A stretch of DNA of 64,000 nucleotides from Microbulbifer agarilyticus (GCF_019800665.1 NZ_JAHVKO010000003.1:558001-622000), one strand, 5' to 3'; positions 1 through 11,588 are shown, numbered from the stretch's first letter. Notes: generated from the sequence alone by a model not told the origin. Numbers and translations: made by a program.

Positions 1-292
1 TCTGAATTTTTATGGTTCCGTAATGGGGCCCATTGCTAGGCCTCTGGTGGATTCAGCGCCCTGCGCTGCCGCCCGACGGTATGATGCCGCCCTGACAGAG
101 AATAGTCGCCTTTCCGGCGATTAAGTTCCCGGCCCTGTCGGCCCAAGCCGCATACTGGGTGCCAGCACCACGGATCATGAATCCGGGTGTCGGGGTTTCG
201 CTGCCCACCTTGGGCGTGGATAATACCCGAACTATTCGCCCGTCGACAGGCGGACGATCAATAGAGCATAAAGATCCGGAACTTGAATACCC
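1..292. other. Left flank upstream of fur, no gene called
   Basis: I find no convincing coding region here. In relatives bamE/omlA is usually divergent from fur, but the minus-strand reading frames in this stretch do not resemble BamE. A GATAAT hexamer at 219-224 could be the -10 of the fur promoter, but its -35 (TTTCGC at 196-201) is poor. No clear Fur box was seen. Confidence 0.4.
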
Positions 293-703
293 ATGTCTAA
301 CGAAAACCAGGAACTGCGCAAGGCTGGCCTTAAGGTCACGCTGCCGCGTGTAAAAATTCTGCAGCTGCTTGAGAGCGCCAGTGAACAACATCTGAGTGCT
401 GAAGATGTGTACAAAATGCTGCTGGAGGCCGGTGAAGATGTGGGCCTGGCGACCGTTTACCGGGTATTGACCCAGTTTGAGAGTGCCGGACTGGTTATGC
501 GCCACAACTTCGATGGCGGCCACTCCGTGTTCGAACTGGACCGCGGCGATCACCACGATCATATGGTGTGCACCGATTCCGGCAAGGTCATCGAATTCCA
601 CAATGAGCAGATCGAAGAGCTGCAGCACAAGATTGCTGCCGAGCACGGTTACGAGCTGACCGGCCACAGTCTGGTGCTGTACGTGAAGAAGAAAGAGAGC
701 TGA
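293..703 (+). CDS. fur: Ferric uptake regulator Fur
   Basis: 136-residue iron-responsive repressor of the Fur family. It binds DNA as a dimer with divalent metal and represses iron-uptake genes when iron is replete. The N-terminal winged-helix domain (about residues 1-85) contains the typical EDVYKMLLEAGEDVGLATVYR region. The C-terminal dimerisation/metal domain has the HHDHMVC segment near residue 88. Only one cysteine is present where many Fur proteins have CxxC (here CTDSG), and there is no C-terminal cysteine pair, so a structural zinc cluster of the E. coli type is unlikely. The gene stands alone and ends at a strong bidirectional terminator shared with the convergent acyltransferase gene. 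The assignment to Fur rather than Zur or PerR rests on overall sequence and the recN neighbourhood. Confidence 0.95.
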   Translation: MSNENQELRKAGLKVTLPRVKILQLLESASEQHLSAEDVYKMLLEAGEDVGLATVYRVLTQFESAGLVMRHNFDGGHSVFELDRGDHHDHMVCTDSGKVIEFHNEQIEELQHKIAAEHGYELTGHSLVLYVKKKES

Positions 704-750
704 TCGGCCAGTACTGATCACACAGCCCAGGCTTCAAGCTTTGGGCCAAT

Positions 751-780
751 AAAAAAGGGAGCAGAAGCTCCCTTTTTTGT
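751..780. terminator. Bidirectional intrinsic terminator, fur / acyltransferase
   Basis: GGGAGC and GCTCCC arms around an AGAA loop, flanked by A6 on the left and T6 on the right, so it can end transcription from either side. It separates the convergent fur and acyltransferase genes. Confidence 0.9.
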
Positions 781-812
781 TATCTGGTTTTATTGGCCGT
801 TTACGCCGCGGT

Positions 813-1406
813 TTAGATGGGCGGGGTGTAATCGTTCTGATGCTTGCCCGCCTTGCCGGCGTAAAACGCACCCAGTCGCTTCAGGTCTGCTTCCAGGTCG
901 TCGCTCATCTCCATCACCGGGCCGATGCCGGCCATCTTGTTGGGAAAGTCGACGAAGCCACAGGCAACCGGAATCGAGGCGCCGCGTGCGATATGGTAGA
1001 AGCCGGTCTTCCAGCGTTCGCCCTTGCCGCGGGTGCCTTCCGGCGGGATACCAATGATCAGTTCTTCGTGGGCGTTGTACTGGTTGATGGTGGCGTCTAC
1101 CAGGTTGTTCGCCTTGCTGCGGTCGACGGGAATGCCGCCAAACCAGCGCACCACGCGACCCAGCGGGAAGGGGAACAGCTTGTCTTTACCCATCCAGTGC
1201 GGGTTTATCCCCAGTTTCAGCGCCGCCAGAATAAAGATGTAGCCATCCCAGTTGGAGGTGTGGGGGGCGGCAATGAGTACGTACTTTTTCAGTTTCATTG
1301 CCTGCTCGTCGGCGACGATGTTCCAGCCGTGTAGCTTCAGTAGCAGCTTGGCTATCAAACGCAGGAATGGCGTGATAATGGGGGTGTTGAAAATCGTGGT
1401 TTGCAT
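813..1406 (-). CDS. 1-acyl-glycerol-3-phosphate acyltransferase-like protein
   Basis: 197-residue member of the PlsC/LPLAT acyltransferase superfamily, which transfer an acyl chain to lysophospholipids or related alcohols at the inner membrane. The HX4D catalytic motif is present as HTSNWD (about residue 40), and the substrate-binding block as PEGTRG (about residue 115). The N-terminus is hydrophobic and amphipathic, as expected for membrane association. I start at the ATG encoding MQTTIFN. A frame extending 30 codons upstream has a low-complexity start without family similarity. The exact acyl acceptor cannot be told from sequence; the short form resembles predicted acyltransferases of unknown substrate rather than PlsC itself. 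Confidence 0.8.
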   Translation of the reverse strand: MQTTIFNTPIITPFLRLIAKLLLKLHGWNIVADEQAMKLKKYVLIAAPHTSNWDGYIFILAALKLGINPHWMGKDKLFPFPLGRVVRWFGGIPVDRSKANNLVDATINQYNAHEELIIGIPPEGTRGKGERWKTGFYHIARGASIPVACGFVDFPNKMAGIGPVMEMSDDLEADLKRLGAFYAGKAGKHQNDYTPPI

Positions 1407-1563
1407 GGTGAGACCGAATTGATTCCCGTCAGTGTAGTCGTATCCGCCGTAGCGGGCGCGGGAGTATAAAGTGAATTTCCCGCCACTTTCGGTCAATTTC
1501 GGTCCCGAAGGCCGCTTAATTGTGACTGCTTAGCCGAGTTTTCCCTCGGTCGAGGGCCCTCGA

Positions 1564-3216
1564 TCAGGCCCGGGCCAGCATCTCTTCCGCGTGCGCCAGA
1601 GACTGCGCGGTAGCCTCACCGCCGAGCATGCGCGCCACTTCGGCACTGCGCTCGGCATCCTTCAGTTCCCGCAGGGCCACAAATGCCGCTTCGCCATCGC
1701 TGTGCTTCTCCACCAGATACTGGCGGTGCGCGCGCGCGGCGACCTGGGCAAGATGGGTCACGCAGATAACCTGGCCGCGCTCGCCCAGCTGGCGCAGCAG
1801 TTTGCCCACCACATCGCCGGTAGCACCGCCAATACCCACGTCCACTTCATCGAACACCAGCGTGGGGGTGCGCGAGGTTTGCGCGGTGACGACCTGAATG
1901 GCCAGGCTCACCCGCGACAGTTCACCACCGGAGGCAATTTTGCCCAGTGCCCGCGCCGGCTGGCCGGGGTTGGTGGCGATCAGGATTTCCACTTCTTCGA
2001 GGCCGGTAGCGGTGGGCTTTTCCAGCGCAGTGAGTGCCAACTCGACGCGGGCATGGGGCATGGCCAAATCGGCCAGTTGGCTGTTTACCGCGTCCGCCAG
2101 TTCTTTTGCTGCCGCGATGCGGAGCTTACTGAGCTTGCCGGCGGCCACCCGGAATGCCTGCTCCAGTTGCTCGCATTCCCCGGCCAGTTTATCGAGGGCG
2201 TCGGGTGCGCCGATCTCCTCCAGCTCCTGCTGCCACTGCTGTTGCAGCTCGGCGAGCTGGGTTGGCTGAATCCGGTGTTTGCGGGCAATGGAGTAGATGG
2301 CGGACAGGCGCTCTTCCACTTCCGTCAGGCGCTCGGGGTTCATCTCAAAGCTGTCGATATGCCGCGACAGGGTGCTGCCGGCTTCATCGATCTGGATGCG
2401 CGCGCTGTCGAGCATCTGTGCCACTTCGGCAAGTGCCGGGCTCTGCTCGGGCATGGCGCTGACCAGCTGCAGGGCGCGGTGTAGTTGTTCGGCAATGTCC
2501 CCTTCGCCACCGTTCAGCATGGCGGCCAGCTGATAGCTGCCGTTCAGGATGTCGCCGGCGTTGGCCAACTGGCGCTGCTCGCTCTCAAGCTCTTCCAGCT
2601 CGCCGGGTTTCAGGTCCAGTTGCGCCAGCTCTTCCAGCTGGTATTCCAGCAGGTCGCGGCGCGCCTGGGTTTCCTCGGCAGTGTCTGCCAGGCGGCGGTA
2701 GCGGCGGTACTGGTCCTGCCAGGTTTTGTAGTGAATGCGCACTTCGGCGCTGTGCCCCTCGGCATGGGCGTATTCGTCCAGCAGGCGACGGTGGGTGTCT
2801 TTCTTCAGCAGCGACTGGTGTTCGTGCTGGCTGTGGATATCGATAAGCTGCTCGCCCAGGGTGCGCAGCTGCATCAGGGTTACTGGCTGGCCATTGATAT
2901 AGGCGCGGGAGCGGCCGTCGGCACTGATGGTGCGGCGCAGAATCACTTCGCGCTCGGCGTCCATTTCCTGCTCTTCCAGCCAGGTGCGGGCTTCCTCGTG
3001 GTTGCTGATATCGAAGGTGGCGTGGATATCGGCGCGCTTGGCACCGGCGCGCACCAGTTCGCCATTACCCCGGTCACCCAGCGCCAGACCGAGTGCATCC
3101 AGGGTGATGGATTTGCCCGCGCCGGTCTCGCCGGTGAGGGTGCTGGTGCCGTGACCGAACTCCAGCTCCAGCTGGTCGACCAGGGTGAACTGACTGATAG
3201 ACAGGTGCAGCAACAT
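1564..3216 (-). CDS. recN: DNA repair protein RecN
   Basis: 550-residue SMC-like ATPase (E. coli RecN has 553) that acts in recombinational repair of double-strand breaks. Walker A is GETGAGKS near residue 29. A long coiled-coil region lies between roughly residues 150 and 370. The ABC-type signature ASGGELSR (about residue 428) and Walker B LVFDEVDVGIGG (about residue 457) follow. Start at ATG in MLLHLSISQF, the usual RecN N-terminus. Upstream is a sigma70-like promoter overlapped by a LexA-like box, consistent with the known SOS control of recN. A 12-base palindrome (1551-1562) abuts the stop codon but lacks a T tract. Confidence 0.96.
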   Translation of the reverse strand: MLLHLSISQFTLVDQLELEFGHGTSTLTGETGAGKSITLDALGLALGDRGNGELVRAGAKRADIHATFDISNHEEARTWLEEQEMDAEREVILRRTISADGRSRAYINGQPVTLMQLRTLGEQLIDIHSQHEHQSLLKKDTHRRLLDEYAHAEGHSAEVRIHYKTWQDQYRRYRRLADTAEETQARRDLLEYQLEELAQLDLKPGELEELESEQRQLANAGDILNGSYQLAAMLNGGEGDIAEQLHRALQLVSAMPEQSPALAEVAQMLDSARIQIDEAGSTLSRHIDSFEMNPERLTEVEERLSAIYSIARKHRIQPTQLAELQQQWQQELEEIGAPDALDKLAGECEQLEQAFRVAAGKLSKLRIAAAKELADAVNSQLADLAMPHARVELALTALEKPTATGLEEVEILIATNPGQPARALGKIASGGELSRVSLAIQVVTAQTSRTPTLVFDEVDVGIGGATGDVVGKLLRQLGERGQVICVTHLAQVAARAHRQYLVEKHSDGEAAFVALRELKDAERSAEVARMLGGEATAQSLAHAEEMLARA

Positions 3217-3243
3217 GGGAATGCGTTCGTTGTTATTTCGATA

Positions 3244-3280
3244 GTGGTTGTTTATACAGTATTTTCACCAGGGGTTTCAA
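3244..3280 (-). promoter_or_regulatory. recN promoter with LexA-like SOS box
   Basis: On the minus strand a TTGAAA -35 (3275-3280) is 18 bases from a TATAAA -10 (3251-3256). Overlapping the -10 is CTGTATAAACAACCAC (3244-3259), which matches the CTG-N10-CAG core of gammaproteobacterial LexA sites at five of six positions, with an AT-biased middle. recN is a classic SOS gene, so position and sequence agree. Binding itself is inferred. Confidence 0.65.
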
Positions 3281-3438
3281 TCTTCACGGGACCTAATTGG
3301 GTGCAGATCACATTCGTCGCCGGCCAATCGCCACATTACCCTGCTTTCCCAAGGGGCGCTTCTCTGCCAGCTCGCTGCCTGCGCTTTTGTATGCGGCCGG
3401 TGCCGTGGACCGTCGCTGCCGGTATCCATTAAGTGCGA

Positions 3439-3466
3439 CTTGAAGTGTGCCTGGATGACCCCATAT
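3439..3466 (+). promoter_or_regulatory. Sigma32-type heat-shock promoter of grpE
   Basis: CTTGAAG (3439-3445), a 13-base spacer and CCCCATAT (3459-3466) match the RpoH consensus CTTGAAA-N11-16-CCCCATNT with one mismatch. It lies about 125 bases upstream of grpE. The rest of the interval from 3281 to 3588 holds no recognisable gene. Confidence 0.8.
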
Positions 3467-3588
3467 ACCCTCCTCACCCGCGACGGACCGGTATCGAACG
3501 GCCCGGCACGACGGGTTCTTTCTTTTGAACACCCAACTGCGCCGTTGACGAACGGTCAGTTGAATGCAGGACACAGACGGAGAAAGCA

Positions 3589-4182
3589 GTGGCCAAAGAG
3601 CGCAGCGAAGAAGAGCAGATCGACACCGGCGATCAGGCGGCGGAACACGCCGTCGAAGTAGAAAACCCGAGCGCAGCAGAGCAGCACGCCGCCGAAGAGG
3701 CGCTGGCTGAAGAAAATGCGCACGACGATGAGATCGCTTCCCTCCATCAGCAGCTGGCGGACCACAAAGACATGGTGCTGCGCGCTCAGGCCGAGGTACA
3801 GAATGCCCGCCGTCGCGCCCAGCAGGACGTGGAAAAAGCCCACAAGTTTGGCCAGGAAAAACTGCTGAAGGACCTGCTGCCGGTTGTGGACAACCTGGAG
3901 CGCGCACTCGCCACCATCGACAAGGATGATGAGGCGCAAAAGGCAGTACGCGAAGGTATCGAACTGACCCAGAAGTCTTTTATCGACACCCTGACCAAGT
4001 CCGGTATGGAACTCATCGACCCGGCCGGCGAGCCCTTCGACCCGGAACTGCACCAGGCCATGACCCAGATCCCCAATGGCGATGTGGAGCCAAATACGGT
4101 GCTGGACGTGTTCCAGAAAGGCTATCGCCTGAACGGTCGCCTGTTGCGCCCGGCAATGGTCGTCGTCTCCAAGGCACCTTGA
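3589..4182 (+). CDS. grpE: Nucleotide exchange factor GrpE
   Basis: 197-residue co-chaperone that releases ADP from DnaK. The acidic, disordered N-terminus (about residues 1-45) leads into a long dimeric coiled coil. The C-terminal beta domain carries the family block DPELHQAM (about residue 147) and ends in [12 protein letters not shown]. The start is a GTG (GTG GCC AAA GAG) preceded by a clear GGAGAAAGC ribosome-binding site; no ATG fits the family N-terminus. It opens a grpE-dnaK-dnaJ chaperone set and is preceded by a sigma32-type promoter. Confidence 0.95.
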   Translation: MAKERSEEEQIDTGDQAAEHAVEVENPSAAEQHAAEEALAEENAHDDEIASLHQQLADHKDMVLRAQAEVQNARRRAQQDVEKAHKFGQEKLLKDLLPVVDNLERALATIDKDDEAQKAVREGIELTQKSFIDTLTKSGMELIDPAGEPFDPELHQAMTQIPNGDVEPNTVLDVFQKGYRLNGRLLRPAMVVVSKAP

Positions 4183-4195
4183 TTTAACGGCCGCC

Positions 4196-4222
4196 CTTGA
4201 AATGTGAAAGGCGGCACCAATA
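4196..4222 (+). promoter_or_regulatory. Second sigma32-type promoter, upstream of dnaK
   Basis: CTTGAAA (4196-4202) matches the RpoH -35 exactly. After 12 bases comes CACCAATA (4215-4222), a weaker match to CCCCATNT. It sits in the grpE-dnaK gap, about 85 bases before dnaK, and could boost dnaK over grpE in heat shock. Confidence 0.55.
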
Positions 4223-4307
4223 TAAGCAGCAACCGAATACAAACGTGCAGCGCCGGTGACTGAAAATCGCGTAAAACCGGCGCGCAGCAAAGTGAGGAAT
4301 CAGATCC

Positions 4308-6251
<1,944 letters not shown>

Positions 6252-6395
6252 GATACAGCCGCCGCTGGGATTCCGGCGGCGTCCTGAAGCTTACGCCTTC
6301 AGAGGCGCGGACGTTCGGTCATCAGAACCGGGCTTCGCGCCTTGCGCCGTTTTAAGGCGTGCCTAAAAAGCAGTTGAAACAGAACACACAGAGCT

Positions 6396-7520
6396 ATGTC
6401 CAAACGCGATTACTACGAAGTCCTCGGCGTCAGCAAAGGCGCCGATGATAAGGAGCTGAAAAAGGCTTACCGCCGGGTGGCGATGAAATTTCACCCGGAC
6501 CGCAACCCCGACGATAAAGAGGCGGAAAACAAGTTCAAGGAGGCCAATGAGGCCTACGAGATCCTGTCCGACCCTCAGAAGAAGGCGGCCTATGACCAGT
6601 TCGGTCACGCCGGAGTCGATGGTCAGGCGGGCGCCGGTGCCGGTGGCTTCGGCGGCTTCTCCGATATCTTCGGTGATGTGTTTGGCGATATCTTTGGTGG
6701 CGCCGCCGGTGGTGGTGGCCGTCGTGGTCCGGCGCGCGGTTCCGACCTGCGCTACGACCTGGACCTGGACCTGGAAGACGCGGTGCGCGGCACCACCGTC
6801 AAGATCAAGGTCCCGACCCTGACCAACTGTGGCACCTGCCACGGTTCCGGTGCCAAGCCGGGTACCCAGCCCCAGACCTGTGGCACCTGTGGTGGCGCCG
6901 GTCAGGTGCGTATGCAGCAGGGCTTTTTCTCTGTACAGCAAACCTGCCCCAATTGTCGCGGACGCGGCACGGTCATTACCGACCCCTGCACCGACTGTCA
7001 CGGTCGCGGCCGTATCGAAGAAACCAAAACCCTGTCGGTCAAGGTACCGCCGGGTGTGGATTCCGGTGATCGTATTCGCCTCGCCGGCGAGGGTGAAGCC
7101 GGGCCAGACGGCGGCCCTGCCGGTGACCTGTACGTACAGGTGATGGTACGTGAGCACGAACTGTTCCAGCGCGATGGCAAAAACCTGTACTGCGAAGTGC
7201 CGATTAGCTTCGCCACCGCCGCCCTCGGCGGTGAAATGGAAGTGCCAACTCTCGACGGCAAGGTTAAGCTGAAGATCCCGGCAGAAAGCCAGACCGGCAA
7301 GCTGTTCCGTCTGCGCGGCAAAGGGGTAACCCCGGTGCGCGGTGGTTCCCCGGGCGACCTGCTGTGTCGTGTGGTGGTGGAAACCCCGATTAACCTCACC
7401 GGCAAACAGAAGGAGTTGCTGGAAGAGTTTGCCGGTACCTTGAGCGAAAAGAAAAACTCCCCGCGTCAGACCGGCTGGTTTGAAGGGGTTAAGAATTTCT
7501 TCGGTGATATGAAGCTCTGA
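6396..7520 (+). CDS. dnaJ: Hsp40 co-chaperone DnaJ
   Basis: 374-residue type I J-protein that delivers substrates to DnaK and stimulates its ATPase. The J domain has the HPD tripeptide (FHPDRNP, about residue 32). A Gly/Phe-rich linker follows (about residues 70-115). Four CxxCxGxG zinc-binding repeats lie between about residues 143 and 205 ([32 protein letters not shown]). The C-terminal substrate-binding domain is complete. Expression with dnaK is likely, although the 144-base gap contains a GC-rich hairpin. A strong terminator follows. Confidence 0.97.
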   Translation: MSKRDYYEVLGVSKGADDKELKKAYRRVAMKFHPDRNPDDKEAENKFKEANEAYEILSDPQKKAAYDQFGHAGVDGQAGAGAGGFGGFSDIFGDVFGDIFGGAAGGGGRRGPARGSDLRYDLDLDLEDAVRGTTVKIKVPTLTNCGTCHGSGAKPGTQPQTCGTCGGAGQVRMQQGFFSVQQTCPNCRGRGTVITDPCTDCHGRGRIEETKTLSVKVPPGVDSGDRIRLAGEGEAGPDGGPAGDLYVQVMVREHELFQRDGKNLYCEVPISFATAALGGEMEVPTLDGKVKLKIPAESQTGKLFRLRGKGVTPVRGGSPGDLLCRVVVETPINLTGKQKELLEEFAGTLSEKKNSPRQTGWFEGVKNFFGDMKL

Positions 7521-7570
7521 TTTAACAATCGCTCTTTCTTCTTGTCGGTATTTATCCGGCAAAGCAAAAA

Positions 7571-7598
7571 GCCCGGGCAGAAATGTCCGGGCTTTTTT
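7571..7598 (+). terminator. Intrinsic terminator after dnaJ
   Basis: GCCCGGGC and GTCCGGGC arms (7571-7592) with a T6 tract immediately after. An A-tract on the other side could let it serve the convergent gene at 7617 too. Confidence 0.9.
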
Positions 7599-7616
7599 GT
7601 GGTGCTTTTTACCGGG

Positions 7617-8069
7617 CTATTCTTTGGTCTTTTTGTCCAGTCGCTTGCGGAATTCCTGGTGAAATTCCGTCTGCATTTTCTTGAGCTCTTCGAGCTGCTC
7701 TTTGTTCAATACTTTAACCATTTCTACGCGGGTGGCTGCGCGGGTTGCGATGATTTTTGCATCCAGCTCCTCGCGTTGTTCACGGGTCAGTTTGGGTAAC
7801 TTGCCCTTACCAAACCCGTAGTCTTTGAGGATGGTCAGTTGTAGCTCAAAGTTGCGCTCTAAAATAGGCAATACCTTGTCTTCCTGTTCCGGGGTCAGGT
7901 TCAGGCGCAGGGTCGTCCAGTCGGCAATATCGTCATATTTCTCCCAGAAATCTGGGCCGAGTGTGTCGTCGTCTCCTGCTTTACCGGTATTTACCACGGC
8001 GAACAGCAGCAGCGCGACGAGCGCCGCACAGAGCGAAGACCAAAAGGGGTGGTGAGACTTGCGAGGCAT
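7617..8069 (-). CDS. Spy/CpxP-like periplasmic helical protein
   Basis: 150-residue exported protein. A signal-anchor-like hydrophobic stretch (about residues 9-25, SLCAALVALLLFAVV) is followed by an all-helical, highly charged domain. It contains two LTxEQ-like turns (LTPEQEDKV and LTREQREEL), the feature typical of the Spy/CpxP/ZraP (LTXXQ) group of periplasmic chaperone or stress-sensor proteins. Start chosen at ATG (MPRKSHH), which has GGAG at good spacing; an upstream TTG is possible but less likely. It is a single gene convergent with dnaJ. The specific role is not known; similarity to Spy is by architecture, not close sequence. Confidence 0.55.
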   Translation of the reverse strand: MPRKSHHPFWSSLCAALVALLLFAVVNTGKAGDDDTLGPDFWEKYDDIADWTTLRLNLTPEQEDKVLPILERNFELQLTILKDYGFGKGKLPKLTREQREELDAKIIATRAATRVEMVKVLNKEQLEELKKMQTEFHQEFRKRLDKKTKE

Positions 8070-8215
8070 GAGTGGCGCTCCAATCAACAGGTTACTAAAA
8101 GCCTAGTAGAGGAATGCCATGCCGCAAGGCGTACTTGGGAGTCAGTAGGTCAAAGTTGCTGTTAATGGTGGCGGCACAGATTATTCAGTATTGCCCGGAG
8201 GCTAAACCGGAGTAG

Positions 8216-9085
<870 letters not shown>

Positions 9086-9113
9086 CTTGGGCGAATAGTA
9101 AGAGGCCTTTTAC

Positions 9114-10514
9114 TTGGATCAGAAAATCATTGTCGGCAGTGAAGAGTGGTGTGGTTTCCCGGGGCTGGGTATTCCCGCTATCAAAGCTCGCGTAGATTCA
9201 GGCGCCAAAACCTCGAGTTTGCACGCGTACAACATTCAGCCATTCAATCGCGGCGGCGAACCGTGGGTGAGCTTTGAGGCGCATCCATTGCAAGGTCAAC
9301 GACGTCCGAGCGTTCGTTGCGAGGCGCGGGTACTGGATAAACGCACGGTGCGCAGCTCTTCTGGCGACAGCGAGAAAAGGTTGGTGATTAAAACGCCTAT
9401 CAGTATCGGTGGCAGTACTTGGGATGTGGAACTCACGCTGACTAACCGTGATTCCATGGGCTATCGCATGTTGCTCGGCCGCGAGGCGATGATGGGGCGT
9501 ATGCTGGTGGACCCTGCAGCGAGCTTTTGTTTGGGTGAAATTCCGGGCAGCCAGTTGGAAGAGTACTACCACGACGAGCACCATATGGCGGGTACCGGCC
9601 TGCGTATAGGTGTGCTTGCATCCAACCCGGACCTCTACAGCAATCAGCGCATCATGGAGGCTGGTACGGAACGTGGTCACCGTATGACGTTTCTGAACAT
9701 CCGCCAGTGCTACATGAAGTTGGATGCTGCCGAGCCTGAAGTGCATTACCGGGATGGTCGCATCCTGAATAACCTGGACGCCATTATTCCACGTATTCGC
9801 CCCAGCCAGACCTTTTACGGGTGTGCGCTTACCCGCCACTTTGAAAGCATGGGGGTATTTGCGCTCAATGGTGCCCAGTCGATCAGTCAGTCCCGCGACA
9901 AGCTCTATTCGTTGCAGTTGCTACAAGAGGGTGGGCTGAATATTCCAATCTCGGGTTTTGCCAATTCGCCCATCGATACCAATGAGTTGATCAATATGGT
10001 GGGCGGCGCGCCGTTGATCGTGAAATTGCTGGAGGGCAGTCAGGGGCGTGGCGTGGTGCTGGCGGAGACGCGCAAGGCGGCGGAGTCGGTGATCAATGCG
10101 TTCAAGTCGCTCAAGGCGAACCTGCTGGTGCAGGAATTTATCCGCGAGGCCGAGGGCAAGGACCTGCGCTTGTTTGTGGTCGACGGCAAGGTGATTGCGG
10201 CGATTCAGCGCGAGGCCGCTCCCGGGGAGTTTCGTGCCAATATCCACCAGGGTGGCACCGCGTCCGTGGTCAAGGTGCTGCCTGAGGAGCGCAGGCTGGC
10301 GATCAAAGCGGCCAAGGTATTGGGCTTGAAGGTGGCCGGCGTGGATATCATCCGCTCCAAGAAGGGGCCGCTGCTGCTGGAGGTAAACTCTTCGCCGGGC
10401 CTTGAAGGCATTGAAAGTGCCACCCGCAAGGATGTCGCGGGGTCGATGATTCTGTCGATTGAAAAGGCGCTGAAATGGAAGCCGGCCATTGTCGGGGCGT
10501 CCGATAACGCCTGA
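9114..10514 (+). CDS. RimB-RimK fusion: retropepsin-like domain plus ATP-grasp ligase
   Basis: 466-residue two-domain protein. Residues about 1-150 form a retropepsin-like domain of the family called ATP-dependent zinc protease/RimB. It carries the catalytic-type motif [11 protein letters not shown] (about residue 28) and later LLGREAM. Residues about 165-460 are an ATP-grasp ligase of the RimK type, with [15 protein letters not shown] and the metal-binding [12 protein letters not shown]. RimK adds glutamate residues to the C-terminus of ribosomal protein S6. In Pseudomonas RimB and RimK are separate proteins of one operon, which supports reading this gene as their fusion. The start is TTG with an AGAGG site upstream; no in-frame ATG lies before the conserved [10 protein letters not shown] block. 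Substrate is inferred. Confidence 0.8.
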   Translation: MDQKIIVGSEEWCGFPGLGIPAIKARVDSGAKTSSLHAYNIQPFNRGGEPWVSFEAHPLQGQRRPSVRCEARVLDKRTVRSSSGDSEKRLVIKTPISIGGSTWDVELTLTNRDSMGYRMLLGREAMMGRMLVDPAASFCLGEIPGSQLEEYYHDEHHMAGTGLRIGVLASNPDLYSNQRIMEAGTERGHRMTFLNIRQCYMKLDAAEPEVHYRDGRILNNLDAIIPRIRPSQTFYGCALTRHFESMGVFALNGAQSISQSRDKLYSLQLLQEGGLNIPISGFANSPIDTNELINMVGGAPLIVKLLEGSQGRGVVLAETRKAAESVINAFKSLKANLLVQEFIREAEGKDLRLFVVDGKVIAAIQREAAPGEFRANIHQGGTASVVKVLPEERRLAIKAAKVLGLKVAGVDIIRSKKGPLLLEVNSSPGLEGIESATRKDVAGSMILSIEKALKWKPAIVGASDNA

Positions 10515-10541
10515 TCCGGTATTTACCGCTAAGTACTTTTG

Positions 10542-10574
10542 GCGCTCACCTCGCGCTGCAACGATGGTGAGCGC
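10542..10574. other. Hairpin downstream of the rimB-rimK fusion
   Basis: GCGCTCACC (10542-10550) is the exact complement of GGTGAGCGC (10566-10574), leaving a 15-base loop. There is no T tract, so it may stabilise the 3' end rather than act as an intrinsic terminator. Confidence 0.45.
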
Positions 10575-10656
10575 TGGCTGCGGATACTACCCTTTGGGTG
10601 AGCCCGCGTTGTACATCCACAGTGTGGGGAAATCTTTATTTTGGTGACCCCCAGCC

Positions 10657-11256
10657 ATGTTGAAGTCAGCCTTCCATTGCACGCGCCCGTCCAGGTCCAT
10701 TGGATGTTGGCGTGGTTTTGTGGGTTTGTTGCTGATTCTGGGGGTGAGTACGACGACGCCCTCCGCTGCCGAACAACTCTCCGACACCGATCTCGGGCGC
10801 AAGGTGATGGTCGACTATATCGTCCACTTCGCCCACCACTTCCAATGGCCTATCGAGGTCTTTAACGGCTCCAACGCGCCTTTCCGCATCTGTGTGATGG
10901 GCGATGAGGCGCTGGTACCTGCGCTGACTGCACGTTTTCATCGCCACCGTATCCAGGGGCGTATGGTTGCGCTGGAGACCGTTAACGACGGTGAGACCAT
11001 GCGCGCACGGCGTTGCCAGATTATGGTGATGGGCAGTGAGCTGGGGCTCGAGCCGGTGGCCAAGGCCGTGGGGGCGCTGGAATTCTTCCCGGTGCTGACG
11101 GTGAGCGATGTCAGTCGCTTCAACCAGCTGGGGGGCATGGTGGAGTTTGCCGGCAGTGGCGCCAACATGTCGCTGCAGTTGAATAAGACGCGCCTCGACC
11201 GCGCCGAACTGAAGATGGGTAACAGCCTGTTTCGCCTGACCCGAGAGGTCAACTAA
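10657..11256 (+). CDS. YfiR-family periplasmic protein (DUF4154)
   Basis: 199 residues with a positively charged N-terminus, a hydrophobic segment (about residues 23-33) and an Ala-containing cleavage region near PSAAEQ, i.e. an export signal. The remainder matches the YfiR/DUF4154 fold: a KVMVDYIVHFAHHFQWP opening, FRICVMGD, a conserved cysteine region (RARRCQIMVMG) and the closing NKTRLDRAELKMG block. YfiR in Pseudomonas is a periplasmic repressor of a diguanylate cyclase, but many relatives stand alone, as here, with no GGDEF gene adjacent. The role is therefore open. The ribosome-binding site is weak. Confidence 0.75.
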   Translation: MLKSAFHCTRPSRSIGCWRGFVGLLLILGVSTTTPSAAEQLSDTDLGRKVMVDYIVHFAHHFQWPIEVFNGSNAPFRICVMGDEALVPALTARFHRHRIQGRMVALETVNDGETMRARRCQIMVMGSELGLEPVAKAVGALEFFPVLTVSDVSRFNQLGGMVEFAGSGANMSLQLNKTRLDRAELKMGNSLFRLTREVN

Positions 11257-11403
11257 TCTGCTTTGGGCTCCCGATTGGCCGTGAGTGCACAGTCCCGTGC
11301 GGTTTTTCATATCTGGCGTAAAATTGTACTAGCCGGCTAGGGCATTTTCCCGTAGAATCTGCGCCCGGCTTGGAGAGGCCCCACAGTAGTTGCTCGCGCC
11401 ATA

Positions 11404-11550
11404 ATGGCCGCTGAGCCCGTGGCTTTCCTGCCAAAAATTGCGCCGGTGTTGGCGGTTATTTCCCGCCCACCAAACCACCGAACTGGTTGCCGGCCAAACC
11501 GTGAGAGCCAAGGTGAAAGCCTCAGTGAGCGCCCGAAAAGAACTCTATAA
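11404..11550 (+). CDS. Possible 48-residue leader ORF ahead of carA terminator
   Basis: ATG at 11404 opens a 48-codon frame, rich in Pro and in Arg towards its end (six Arg in the last 28 codons). It stops with TAA at 11548-11550, four bases before a strong intrinsic terminator. That layout fits a transcription-attenuation leader for carA, whose product feeds both arginine and pyrimidine synthesis. Against it, the ribosome-binding site is not evident: GGAGAGG lies about 25 bases upstream of the ATG. Coding is unproven. The rest of the 11257-11696 interval holds no other recognisable gene; TAGAAT (11353-11358) and TAAAAT (11319-11324) are possible -10 elements without good -35 partners. Confidence 0.3.
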   Translation: MAAEPVAFLPKIAPVLAVISRPPNHRTGCRPNRESQGESLSERPKRTL

Positions 11551-11552
11551 AT

Positions 11553-11588
11553 AAGCGAGATGAAGCAGAAGTTTCATCTCGCTTTTTT
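11553..11588 (+). terminator. Intrinsic terminator in the carA leader
   Basis: GCGAGATGAA (11555-11564) pairs perfectly with TTCATCTCGC (11573-11582), followed by T6. It stands about 110 bases before carA, so it either ends transcripts from upstream or acts as an attenuator of carAB. Confidence 0.85.

Noticed and set aside
53..721. Minus-strand frame across and upstream of fur as a possible bamE
   Set aside because: The translation has no lipobox or BamE blocks and mostly mirrors fur.
1551..1562. 12-base palindrome CGAGGGCCCTCG by the recN stop as a terminator
   Set aside because: Too short, no loop and no T tract; noted in the recN entry only.
2485..3432. 315-codon plus-strand frame opposite recN
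   Set aside because: Mirror of recN coding sequence, with no start signals or recognisable domains.
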